NCBI GenBank assembly: GCA_963736975.1
Contig: CAVTQY010000001.1
Coordinates: forward strand, 4,092,001 to 4,156,000
Reading direction: 5' to 3'
From: CAVTQY01 sp963736975
Lineage (GTDB): Bacteria; Pseudomonadota; Alphaproteobacteria; Acetobacterales; Acetobacteraceae
DNA: 64,000 nt
The notes under the pieces are model-generated. The model was given only the letters and a program-made list of their open reading frames with translations. It had not been told where the DNA came from and did not search any database. Position 1 is the first letter of the stretch; each line of letters begins with the position of its first letter. A program made the translations under genes and the position numbers. Of this stretch, positions 7,867 through 16,270 are shown in pieces.

Positions 7867-9134
7867 ACCGCCGGCCGCTCCACGAGCCCTCGCGTCACTT
7901 CCCGCAGCCGCAGCGGCTTTGGGACGATCCGGCTCAGCACGCGAAATCATTGGGGTGCCCGACCTGCCTCGAGCGCGACCGCTGCGGCGGCGTTCACACC
8001 GACGCCGGGGTCCTCGACTGCCGCGACCTTTGCTCCTGCGAGGACAAGAACAGGTGCGACATGGTCTGCCGATTCAACACGGGCCTCTTTGTCGCCCGCA
8101 TGCGCGAGGTGCGTGGACTAGGCTTCGCGAATGCGCCGCGCGCGCCGACGAACGGCGTGCCGGCTATTCCGATGATCGTGCCCTTCGTCGATCACCGCTA
8201 CGGCCGCTCTGCAACGCTCGATGAGCCAGCGGTCGCGCTCTCGCTCTATGAGCTGGTCAATCTCGCGACCGGTTCGTCGCACGTCACCTCGCGAGCCGAG
8301 TTAGCCGACCGGTTTCGCATCCCGGAGGGCGCGACCGTCGTTGTCAGCGGCGTCGACAAGGACGACCCGATCGAACGCTGGTGGGAGCTGAAGGAGCGCG
8401 CCGTAATCCTCAAGACGCTCAGGGCGCTCGGCATCGCCCTCGTCACTACGCCGAACTACAGCGTGCTGACCGACGTGCCGCGCACCGACAATCTGCACGC
8501 GATGAAGCGCATCCTGTTGGCTTGGACGGAGATGGCGCAGGCGGGCCTGCCGACCGCCTTGCACGTCAACGGCCGCACCATGCACGACTTCGTCCGCTGG
8601 GGCGACCTCATCGCCGAGCGCCCCGAGATCGAAATTCTCGCCTTCGAGTTCGCGACCGGCTGCGGACGTGGCGAACGAATCGACTGGCACGTGGCCCAGC
8701 TTTGTGCACTCGCCGGTCGCGTCGGCCGACCGCTCGCGCTCGTCATCCGCGGCGGTGGTCGCAAACTCGGCGAACTCCGGCACCACTTTGCGCATGTTTC
8801 GCTGATCGAGACCGAAGCCTTCTCGCGCACAATCCGTCGCCGACGCGCCTATCTCACCGAATCTGGCCGATTGAAGTGGGCCAAGTTCCCGACACCGAAG
8901 GGCGCGCCGCTCGATGATCTTCTCGCACACAACATTGCTCTGGTGCACACCTCCTACGAGACGTCGACTAAGCCGGTTCCGCGGCTATGGCTGCCCACGC
9001 GGCGCACCTGGCGCACAGCGCACCGTGATGGTGAGCCCGTCCAGCCAGGCCTTCTGCGCCAACTCCACCCGTCCGATGAGGCTCGGAGCGTCTCCCCAGA
9101 GCCGCAGGGCATGATCACCACTGCGAAACCTTAG
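7863..9134 (+). CDS. Cys-rich DUF4417-like protein with a putative TIM-barrel core
   Basis: A 423-aa protein. Residues 30-70 carry eight cysteines (C32, C35, C41, C53, C57, C59, C65, C69), an arrangement that could hold an Fe-S cluster or zinc. From about 85 to 350 the sequence alternates hydrophobic strands and helices (AIPMIVPFVDHRY, VVVSGVDKDDPIERWW, GIALVTTPNYSVLTDVPR, GLPTALHVNGRTMHDFVRWG, EILAFEFATGC, LALVIRGGGRKL), as in a TIM barrel. The pattern reminds me of DUF4417 proteins; neither fold nor reaction is proven. The last 50 residues overlap the convergent HATPase gene by 150 bp and look unconstrained, so the natural end may lie earlier. It is the third gene of the operator-driven operon. 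Confidence 0.6.
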   Translation: MNRRPLHEPSRHFPQPQRLWDDPAQHAKSLGCPTCLERDRCGGVHTDAGVLDCRDLCSCEDKNRCDMVCRFNTGLFVARMREVRGLGFANAPRAPTNGVPAIPMIVPFVDHRYGRSATLDEPAVALSLYELVNLATGSSHVTSRAELADRFRIPEGATVVVSGVDKDDPIERWWELKERAVILKTLRALGIALVTTPNYSVLTDVPRTDNLHAMKRILLAWTEMAQAGLPTALHVNGRTMHDFVRWGDLIAERPEIEILAFEFATGCGRGERIDWHVAQLCALAGRVGRPLALVIRGGGRKLGELRHHFAHVSLIETEAFSRTIRRRRAYLTESGRLKWAKFPTPKGAPLDDLLAHNIALVHTSYETSTKPVPRLWLPTRRTWRTAHRDGEPVQPGLLRQLHPSDEARSVSPEPQGMITTAKP

Positions 9135-9908
9135 TTCGGCGGCGTCGTGAGCGAGTGCCCGAAACAGCTGTCCGATACCGTAGCCATGGCCTGTGCTGCG
9201 CGCATGCCGCGACGCCCCGTCCGAAGCGGCGACCCGCAGCGCCGCTCCAGAATCCCCAAGAAGCGAGAACTCAGGATTTTCGCGCAGGCTCGCGAGCACA
9301 CCTCGTCCTGCGTCGGCGACGACGAACTCGAAGGCGCCATTGTTCGCAGCGTAGGCGACAACGCCGCTTTCCGGTCGGCCGCTGTGGTCAAACACATTGT
9401 CCTGCAGCTCGCCGAGCGCACCCATCAGGCCGTCTACCAGTCCTTTCGCCAGCCCCGCTGCGACTGCGGCGTTCTCGGCGTGCTTGGCCCATTGGTCCCA
9501 GGCGAGCCGTTCCGCATCCGGTCCACCGGGGTTCACGCGGGACAGGGGAAACACCCCGGCGCGATCGCGTGCGCCGGCACCGCTGATCGATCTATCCCTC
9601 AGCGCGCGTTCGATCTGGTGGAAGACTGGTGGTTCGACCACCACGCCGCGGTAAGCGTCCGGGAGAGCAGTGGTCGCCATCGCGAGTTCAACCAACGGCC
9701 CGATCCTTCCCGACCGAGCGAGTGTGATCGCTCCAAGCTTCGGCAGTCGGCCGGCGACCGCCTGCCACAGGAGATCGTCGGCCGTCTCGAAGCTCGCGGT
9801 CACCTGCTGTGGCGATCCTTTGTTCAAGTCGCCCTCTTCTACTTCTGCCGGCTCCGCCGGATCGGTCGTAGGTTTTTCTGTCACTTGCCGCGATCGATGA
9901 ACCCTCAA
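8985..9908 (-). CDS. HATPase (GHKL) protein convergent to the STAS operon
   Basis: A 307-aa protein with a Bergerat ATP-binding fold in its C-terminal half: N box GALGELQDNVFDH (Glu167, Asn171), G1 box VVADAGRGV (199-204) and G2 box GHGYGIGQLF (240-249). No histidine-kinase phosphoacceptor or membrane segment is seen, so it looks like an anti-sigma or switch-type kinase. The N-terminal 160 residues are not recognised. The first start is TTG at 9908; a GTG eight codons later is an alternative, and neither has a strong ribosome site. STAS-like DUF4325 proteins are typical partners of such ATPases. Its 3' end overlaps the Cys-rich gene by 150 bp. Confidence 0.75.
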   Translation of the reverse strand: MRVHRSRQVTEKPTTDPAEPAEVEEGDLNKGSPQQVTASFETADDLLWQAVAGRLPKLGAITLARSGRIGPLVELAMATTALPDAYRGVVVEPPVFHQIERALRDRSISGAGARDRAGVFPLSRVNPGGPDAERLAWDQWAKHAENAAVAAGLAKGLVDGLMGALGELQDNVFDHSGRPESGVVAYAANNGAFEFVVADAGRGVLASLRENPEFSLLGDSGAALRVAASDGASRHARSTGHGYGIGQLFRALAHDAAELRFRSGDHALRLWGDAPSLIGRVELAQKAWLDGLTITVRCAPGAPRGQP

Positions 9909-10008
9909 GCCAGGGTTGTAGCGTCGTCGAGGTTGTCTCCAAACACCACAGTATTTCGTTCCTATTTAATCCGAGGACATCGCCATTAGCTGGACCCGTC
10001 CCATAGAC

Positions 10009-11823
10009 GTGCCCGAAGGCGCACGGGCGGAATCATCCGCGCAGTCTGCCCTTGCGGCGGCGCCGGACATTCAGCCGATGCCGCCGCTCGACACGCCGGC
10101 CTTTCTTCGTCTCTTTCAGCTTCGTGCGGCGCAGATCATGTGGTTTCTCGGCGCCGGCGCGTCTCGCTCAGCCGGCATCAAGACCGCCGGCGATATGATC
10201 TGGGACTTCAAGCAGCGGCTCTATCGGTCGCAGAAGAAGCTGCCGCCCTCGGCAATCACCGACATCGGCGAGCCCGCCGTTCAGCGGAAGCTCCAAGCCC
10301 ATTTCGATGGCCTGGGCGGATTCCCGCCCGTCGACTCCGAGACCGAATACTCCGCCTATTTCGAGGCAACCTACCATGCGCCGAGAGATCGCCGCGCCTA
10401 TCTCGACGAGCTGATCGCGCGTGGCAAGCCGTCCTTCGGCCATCACGCGCTCGCGCTCCTCATGGCGGAAGATCTCTGTCGGATCGTCTGGACCACGAAT
10501 TTCGACCGCACCGTTGAGGATGCAGCCGCCGAGCGTCTGGGCGGGACAGGACGGCTGGTTATCGCCGACTTGAAGGAACCGGAGAAGATTCGCCGCGCGG
10601 TCGATGAGAGCCGTTGGCCCGTCTACGGCAAGCTTCACGGCGACTATCATTCCGACGCGCTGAAGAACACAGACGGGGAGCTTCGCCAGCAGGATGTGGA
10701 GATGCGGCGCAGCCTGGTTGACTACTGCCGCCGGCAGGGCTTGGCCGTCATCGGCTACAGCGGGCGCGACGCCTCGATCATGGCAGCGCTGGAGGAGGCT
10801 CTGGACGAGGGGCGCGGCTTCCCGGGCGGCTTGTTCTGGTTCAAGCGCGGCCAGGATACGCCCTATTCAGCGGTCACCGCCCTGATCGCCCGCGCCCGCG
10901 CCCTCGGTATTGATGCCCATCTGGTGGAGGCAGAATCCTTCGACGAACTCTTCTCCGATCTTCTCCGCTTTCTCCCACAGACGGCAGACAAGCTCGCCAG
11001 CCTCGCCGGAGCCGCTCGGCCGCGGCTCGCGACGGCCAAGCCGCGGCCGAGTACGGGGCCGGTGCCGGCGATCCGAATGAACGCGCTTGCGGTCACCTCG
11101 CGTCCTGCGCTCTGCCGGATCATCGACTGCACGATCGGCGGCGACAAGGAGGTCGACGAGGCGATCGCCAAGATCGGTGTCGAGATCATCGCGCACCGTG
11201 TCCGAGACGGCGTCCTTGCCTTCGGCCGCGATGGGGACATTCGTGCCGCTTTCGAGCCTTTCGGCATCAAGGCTTTCGACCAGCACCCGCTCTCCTCGAA
11301 GAAGCTCGTCAGGGAGGGAGGCGAACGCGCGCTTCTCCGCGACGCGCTGTTCCGCGCGATTGCCGGTCGGCCTGGATTGTCTCTTGAGCGCCGGTATAGC
11401 CGGGTCAGACTGCGGCCCGCGCCGGGTCAAGTGCAGGCGTCGATCTTCAACACTGACACTGCTAAGCCCGTGGACCGCATATCGGGTGTGGTGCCCAAGA
11501 CTGACATTCCTTGGAGCGAAGCCTGTGGTCTGCGGGTCGATTACCGCCTCGACCAGCTATGGCTCCTAATCCAGCCCACAGTCGCAACCGACCTCCCGGC
11601 TGACGCCCCCGACGAAATCGTCGAGCTGACCCGCGAGTTCGTGCGAGAGCGGCGCGCACGTCGCCACAACCGTTTCGCCAACGCTCTGCTCGATGGTTGG
11701 ATAAGCCTCATCGTCGGGCGCGAACCGAGGGTGCGCCTCAAAACGTTCGGTATTGCGGACGGCATCGACGCAGAGTTTGAGATCCTCCGCACTTCGGCGT
11801 TCAGCGGGATCGGCAAGCCATGA
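10009..11823 (+). CDS. SIR2-APAZ effector of a short-Argonaute (SPARSA) system
   Basis: A 604-aa protein. The N-terminal SIR2-like NADase domain has GAGAS (48-52), TTNFD (162-166), the catalytic His in KLHGD (H210) and GYSGRD (249-254). Residues from about 340 to the end form a long region of the size and place of an APAZ domain, which in known systems occupies the position of the missing Argonaute N and PAZ lobes and binds the pAgo partner. In characterised SPARSA complexes, guide-directed recognition of invader DNA activates the SIR2 domain, NAD+ is depleted and the infected cell stops growing. It overlaps the pAgo gene by four bases (ATGA). The GTG start lacks a clear ribosome site; GAGGA at 9973-9977 points to an upstream non-ATG start, and an internal ATG lies at 10078. 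Confidence 0.88.
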   Translation: MPEGARAESSAQSALAAAPDIQPMPPLDTPAFLRLFQLRAAQIMWFLGAGASRSAGIKTAGDMIWDFKQRLYRSQKKLPPSAITDIGEPAVQRKLQAHFDGLGGFPPVDSETEYSAYFEATYHAPRDRRAYLDELIARGKPSFGHHALALLMAEDLCRIVWTTNFDRTVEDAAAERLGGTGRLVIADLKEPEKIRRAVDESRWPVYGKLHGDYHSDALKNTDGELRQQDVEMRRSLVDYCRRQGLAVIGYSGRDASIMAALEEALDEGRGFPGGLFWFKRGQDTPYSAVTALIARARALGIDAHLVEAESFDELFSDLLRFLPQTADKLASLAGAARPRLATAKPRPSTGPVPAIRMNALAVTSRPALCRIIDCTIGGDKEVDEAIAKIGVEIIAHRVRDGVLAFGRDGDIRAAFEPFGIKAFDQHPLSSKKLVREGGERALLRDALFRAIAGRPGLSLERRYSRVRLRPAPGQVQASIFNTDTAKPVDRISGVVPKTDIPWSEACGLRVDYRLDQLWLLIQPTVATDLPADAPDEIVELTREFVRERRARRHNRFANALLDGWISLIVGREPRVRLKTFGIADGIDAEFEILRTSAFSGIGKP

Positions 11824-13247
11824 GCGCCGCCCAACCTTTCCGGCTCCCCGGGCACATAGTGCTCCCCGAGCCGCAACTTCGCTTTGGGTCGAATGATGCA
11901 CGCGACGTCGACATTCACCCCATGGAAGGGCTCATCCGCTTCGGACCGTACAGCCACGGTAAGCTGTCCCCCGTCGCCAACCCGATCCGGGTCGGAATGA
12001 TCGTGCCGGCCGGTCTCGAGGAATCGCTGGTCCGCCAAATGCGCGAATTGGACCAAGAGCATAAACCGCGCGAACGCAAACAGTATCTTCCGACCTTTCC
12101 CGGCTTCGAGAAGGTTTTCGGAGTAAGGTTCACACGCGGCGGCCCGGCGAGCCGGATCGTCATGTCGCAGGATCTCGACCGTCAGATCGAATCCGCGGCG
12201 GCGCCCCATGTCGTGCTGGCTGAGGCGCTGACGCGTGCTCTCTTCGCGCTGCGCAACACCCGCGACAGCTTCGACATCGTCGTCATCCTGCTCAAGGAGA
12301 GCTGGTCGCCGGCCTATCGCGGGCCTGTCGGGGATGACTTCGACCTCCATGACTATGTGAAGGCTTATGCCGCCTCCGAGAGTATATGCGTGCAGTTCCT
12401 GCGTGAGGACAGCGCGCTGAACTATCATTGCAGGTGCAGCGTCGCCTGGCGCCTCGGCATCGCGCTTTACACGAAGGCAGGGGGTACGCCGTGGGTTCTT
12501 GCTGAAATCGAACCGGGCACGGCCTTCATCGGTATAGATTATGCGCTGCGCGCCGGCGACAAGATTGCCCAGCGCTTCGCCATCTGCTGCAGCCAAGTTT
12601 TCGACGCCGAGGGTTCGGGCCTCGAGTTCGTGGCTTATGAGGCGGACGGCGTCCATATGCTAGGCAAAAATCCGTTCCTCCGCCGCGACCAGATGCTGAA
12701 GGTCATGGCGCGTAGCCTCGCCATTTATCAGCGAAAGCATTCGGGTGACCCGCCCCGGCGCATCGTAGTCCACAAGAACACCGAGTTTCGCCACGATGAG
12801 ATTGAGGGCGTTTTCGACGCCCTGCCGAACGCTGATTCAATCGAGTTAGTCCATGTGCAGCAGAGCTGCGGCTGGCGTGGTGTGCTCATCGCGGGACCGC
12901 AGCGCCCCCATGGCTACCCATGCCGACGGGGCACGACATTCCAACTCGGATCGCACGAGGCTCTGTTGTGGACACAGGGCAATTTGCCGGCCGTCGCCAA
13001 TGGCAAGGATTATTACAAAGAGGGCAAAGGCACGCCCGAGCCGTTGCTACTCGTTCGCCATACGGGCCTCGGCGGAATCGACGATCTCTGCCGCGAAACC
13101 CTCGCTCTCACAAAGATGGATTGGAACAACGATGGTCCATACGACCGACTGCCAGTTACCTTAAACTTCGCTGGAACGCTTGCAACCATTGTCAAGCGCA
13201 TGCCGAAACTCCAACCTCAGTCTTATCCCGTGCGCCTATTCATGTAA
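11820..13247 (+). CDS. Short prokaryotic Argonaute (MID-PIWI) of the SPARSA system
   Basis: A 475-aa short pAgo made of MID and PIWI lobes only. The MID pocket for the guide 5' phosphate is marked by Lys181 (VKAY), Gln192 (CVQFL) and Lys219 (ALYTKAGG). The PIWI part has FIGIDYAL (Asp240) and VVHKNTEF (317-323), where active Argonautes keep a catalytic Asp; this and the general pattern argue for loss of nuclease activity, as in other short pAgos. The C-terminus has the conserved LTKMDWNNDGPYDRLPVTL and IVKRMP. It is translationally coupled to the SIR2-APAZ gene. Both genes are open throughout, unlike many neighbours, so the system looks functional. Confidence 0.9.
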   Translation: MSAAQPFRLPGHIVLPEPQLRFGSNDARDVDIHPMEGLIRFGPYSHGKLSPVANPIRVGMIVPAGLEESLVRQMRELDQEHKPRERKQYLPTFPGFEKVFGVRFTRGGPASRIVMSQDLDRQIESAAAPHVVLAEALTRALFALRNTRDSFDIVVILLKESWSPAYRGPVGDDFDLHDYVKAYAASESICVQFLREDSALNYHCRCSVAWRLGIALYTKAGGTPWVLAEIEPGTAFIGIDYALRAGDKIAQRFAICCSQVFDAEGSGLEFVAYEADGVHMLGKNPFLRRDQMLKVMARSLAIYQRKHSGDPPRRIVVHKNTEFRHDEIEGVFDALPNADSIELVHVQQSCGWRGVLIAGPQRPHGYPCRRGTTFQLGSHEALLWTQGNLPAVANGKDYYKEGKGTPEPLLLVRHTGLGGIDDLCRETLALTKMDWNNDGPYDRLPVTLNFAGTLATIVKRMPKLQPQSYPVRLFM

Positions 13248-13296
13248 TCGGAGGCAACGCGATGGAGAGCCCAAGTTCGAAAGGCTAGCGATCTCT

Positions 13297-14359
13297 ATGG
13301 AGTGTTTTCGGATCGATGAGAGCGGATACACGGGGTTTGATCTCCTGAACGCCGACCAGCGTTTCCAAGGCGCGACAGCAATCGCCATCAGCGACCAAGA
13401 CGCCGCCCGCCTCATTAGCGAACATTTCCCGAAGTTGCAGGCGCCTGAGCTCAAATACCGTGCGCTGTCGCGTCGCCCGGCCAACCACCCGCGTCTGCTT
13501 GCCCTCCAGCGCGACGTTCTTAACCATTACAAGTGCGTCACCTACGTATGCGACAAGCGCTTCCTGCTGGTGCTGATGCTCGTGGATTATGCAGTCGAGC
13601 CCTTTTACTACGAGAGAGGCCTAAACTTTTACGAAGACGGTCAGAACTACGCGATGGCATCGCTTTTGTCTGTCGTCGGTCCGACGCTTCTCGGCCCACC
13701 AGCCTTTGATGGGCTGATGGTGTCCTTTCAGCGCGCGGTCAAGGAGAAGACGCCGGAGGCTCTGAACGCTCTCGTCTCTGCCGCGCGGGAGACCAAGTGG
13801 CGCGCGCTTCCAGAAGCTCTTGGGCCGCTGGCGCAGTACGCGGCGCCCGAGTGTCTGTCCGCAATTGCGACGCCGAGCGTGAGCACCGATGCGGCTTTAG
13901 TGGTGCTGCAATCTCTGATCAGCCGCATGGAGGCGATGGCCGACGGCCCGTACCGCGTCGAGCACGATCAATCCAAGAACCTGCTAACCTACCACGATCT
14001 GCTGCAACGGTTCATCGAACACGACCAGGAAATCGAGTTTCGGCAATCCGAAATCGCCACAATAAAGTTCCCCCTGAAGCTAACCGAAGTCATACAAGTC
14101 GATTCAAAGACGAGTTCCTGCAGTGCAATTGGCCGACGTGATGGTTGGGGCCGCGATCGAGGCGGGAAGCAAGCTCGCCGGGCTGCGATCTGGCAGCCTC
14201 GATCCGGAGGCCGTACTGTCGCAATATTCCGACCATCAGTTCATCCATATGATTCCCTCTATCGACTTCGAAGAGCAGCGACGATTTCGGCAGGGAACCC
14301 AGGCCGCGGAAGTCATCGATTATTTCTCCACCAATTTCTTCACACCGCGTAGAAGTTGA
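13297..14359 (+). pseudogene. DUF3800 protein gene with a frameshift near its 3' end
   Basis: DUF3800 proteins have an RNase H-like fold of unknown role and are common near defence genes and on mobile DNA. The N-terminal acidic motif (RIDESGYTG) and the body (ELKYRALSRRP, TYVCDKRFLLVLMLVDY, then FYYERGLNFYEDGQNYAMAS) are in the frame starting at ATG 13297. The closing motif, with QLADVMVGAAIE and an acidic end, is in the next frame, entered around 14105-14120 after QVDSK. Unshifted translation gives about 80 residues of Arg-rich nonsense. It follows the pAgo gene by 49 bp, so it may be an accessory of that operon. Confidence 0.8.
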
Positions 14360-14483
14360 GCGCGGCTATCCGTCGTAGGGCGGGGGAAAGTTTTCCCCTG
14401 CGGCCGAGCCTGTAGTCTCGGCCGACCCCTTCTGCGGGGGACACCCCGCAACGCCCCAAGAGTGAGAGTGCGGACGGATTTTC
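14360..14483 (+). other. Hairpin-rich spacer ahead of the ardC leader
   Basis: Three GC-rich hairpins follow each other: GGGGAAA/TTTCCCC around 14383-14398, GGCCGAG/CTCGGCC (14402-14408 with 14417-14423) and GCGGGG/CCCCGC (14434-14439 with 14444-14449). None has a U run, so they are not typical terminators. They mark the boundary between the defence block and the ICE backbone. Confidence 0.45.
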
Positions 14484-14529
14484 CGTGACGGGTTGAGGGC
14501 TGGGAGAGAGGCTCCCGGCGCCCGTCGCG
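14484..14529 (+). ncRNA. Structured leader RNA, copy 1 (before ardC)
   Basis: Outer stem CGTGACGGG (14484-14492) pairs with CCCGTCGCG (14521-14529), including one G-U pair. It encloses GCTGGGAG/CTCCCGGC (14499-14506 with 14512-14519). The GGAG ribosome site follows directly and ardC starts at 14540. The same architecture with a different inner stem occurs before parB (21540-21585), so the structure rather than the sequence is kept. It recalls the published radC RNA motif, which lies upstream of antirestriction and DNA-binding genes. Identity with that motif is not established here. Confidence 0.65.
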
Positions 14530-14539
14530 GAGATCCGCG

Positions 14540-15192
14540 ATGTCCAGAGACGCCGCTCGCCCTCGGTCCGGTGCTAGCCGGACCAGCCTCTATGATGAAA
14601 TCACCACCAAGATCATTGCCGAACTGGAGGCCGGCCGCGTGCCCTGGGTGCAGCCCTGGGGCACGGCGGCGGCGAAGGCGCCGCTTGCCATGCCGAAGAA
14701 CGCCAGCACCGGCCGGTTCTATTCCGGGATCAACGTGCTGATCCTCTGGGGTTCGGTAATCGAGCACGGCTTCCCGGTCCAGGGCTGGCTGACGTTTCGC
14801 CAGGCCCTCGGCCTCGGCGGCAACGTCCGCAAGGGCGAGCACGGCACGACCGTCGTGTACGCCGACCGCTTCATCCCCGACGACGAGAAGAAACGCGCGC
14901 AAGAGACCGGCGAAGAAGCGCAAGCGATCCCGTTCCTCAAGCGCTTCACCGTCTTCAACCTCGCGCAATGCGAAGGCCTGCCGGAGAATCTCGTGGTCGC
15001 CCCACCGCTGCCCGAGCCGGGCCTCATCGAGCCCAAGGTGGAAGCGCTGATCAAAGCCAGCGGCATCGATTTTCGCATCGGCGGCAGCCGGGCCTTCTAC
15101 ATGCCCGCACAGGACTATGTGCAAGTCCCACCGCCACAAGCCTATTTCGAGCCGATCAACTGGCACCGCACGGCGCTTCACGAGCTTGGTCA
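14540..15192 (+). pseudogene. ardC: ardC antirestriction gene, 5' part, interrupted by the RIT element
   Basis: ArdC proteins have an N-terminal ssDNA-binding domain and a C-terminal zincin domain, and protect incoming DNA from restriction. Visible are LYDEITTKIIAELEAG, the GRFYSGINVLILW motif, WLTFRQALGLGGNVRKGE and TVFNLAQCEGLP. The gene is cut inside the zinc-binding HELGH (residues 214-218): the last host codon before the element is GGT at 15188-15190. The hybrid frame ends at 15274 with 27 element-encoded residues after HELGH. The missing end is at 21121-21423. Joining 14540-15190 to 21121-21423 gives exactly 318 codons including the stop. Confidence 0.9.
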
Positions 15193-15275
15193 TAATGCCG
15201 AAGCTCGGATTATGCCGCATGGCCAGGATTGGCGGCGGAACCACGGTCCTCCGGCCATGCGGTGTTCGGCATAAT
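15191..15275. repeat. Left end of the RIT element: terminal and inner repeats
   Basis: The terminal 28 bp (15191-15218) begin CATAATGCCGAAGC and are themselves a near-palindrome. Their exact inverse is at 21065-21092. The inner 17-bp GCGGTGTTCGGCATAAT (15259-15275) is the exact inverse of 21007-21023 and contains the last codons and stop of ritC's complement region. The CATAAT/ATTATG core recurs in each. Confidence 0.9.
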
Positions 15276-16270
15276 CAGAGCGCGTCGAGGAAGGCGAGCA
15301 GCTTGTCGTCTGGGCGATATCGGCCCGGCTTTGTGTCGGGTGCGGTGATGCGCGACAGTGCCTTCTCCTTCATCCGAAGATCGGCATGGATGTAGACCTG
15401 CGTCGTCTCGACGGATTCGTGACCGAGCCAAAGGGCGATTACCGTCTGGTCGACGCCATGCTGCAGCAGCTCCATCGCCGTACTGTGCCGGAGGACGTGG
15501 GGACTGACGCGCTTGCTCGCGAGCGATGGGCACGATGCGGCTGCGGTCTGACGGTGCTTGCGGACGAGATGCTCGAGCGCATCACGGCTCAACCTGTCAC
15601 CCCGCATCGATGGGAACAACGGATCGTCCCCAGACCCGCGCCCTTCCTTAAGCCAGCGTTCCAACACACTGACAGTGTCGCGGCGCAACGGGGTGCAGCG
15701 TTCCTTCCGGCCCTTGCCGTCGCAGCGTAGATGCGCACCCTTGCCGAAAACGATATCCCGGCAGCGCAAGTTGATCAGCTCCGATGCTCTGAGACCGGTC
15801 TGGAGCGCGACCAGCAGGATCGCATGGTCCCGCCGGCCGGTCCATGTCGAGCGGTCCGGTGCGGCCAGCAGCGCTGAGATCTCGTCGCGATCGAGGAAGG
15901 TCACGCTGCGTTTGACGTACCGCTTGTCGGGCATCGCGAGAATCTGCTGGCAACGCAGCAGATGCGCGGGTTCGCTGATGGCGACGAAACGGAAGAAGGA
16001 CCGGATCGCCGACAGCCGCGTATTCCGGCTGCGCGCGCCGTTCCGACGGGTCGTCTCGACATGGAGCAGGAAGTCGCCGATGAACTCGGCATCGAGATCC
16101 TCGATCCGAAGCTGCGTTGGCGCCTTGCCCATCCGCTCGCTGGCGAAGCGGAGCAGCAGGCGGAAGGTGTCGCGGTAGCCGGCGATCGTATTAGCGCTTG
16201 CCTCCATCTGGGTGCAAAGACGATCGGTGAAGAATCGTTGGAGCAGCGCCGGGAAGGTCGAGACAGTCAT
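15275..16270 (-). CDS. Tyrosine recombinase RitC
   Basis: A 331-aa tyrosine recombinase, third gene of the RIT operon. A SAM-like N-terminal domain (TMEAS-type start, TIAGYRDTFRLLLRFA) precedes the catalytic domain: Arg in LQTGLRASELINLR, Lys in GKGRKERCTPL, HVLRHSTA, LGHESVETTQ and the Tyr nucleophile in QVYIHADL. The start overlaps the ritB stop by four bases. All catalytic residues are present, and the frame ends only at the inner repeat of the element end, so the operon fills the element up to its left tip. Confidence 0.9.
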   Translation of the reverse strand: MTVSTFPALLQRFFTDRLCTQMEASANTIAGYRDTFRLLLRFASERMGKAPTQLRIEDLDAEFIGDFLLHVETTRRNGARSRNTRLSAIRSFFRFVAISEPAHLLRCQQILAMPDKRYVKRSVTFLDRDEISALLAAPDRSTWTGRRDHAILLVALQTGLRASELINLRCRDIVFGKGAHLRCDGKGRKERCTPLRRDTVSVLERWLKEGRGSGDDPLFPSMRGDRLSRDALEHLVRKHRQTAAASCPSLASKRVSPHVLRHSTAMELLQHGVDQTVIALWLGHESVETTQVYIHADLRMKEKALSRITAPDTKPGRYRPDDKLLAFLDAL

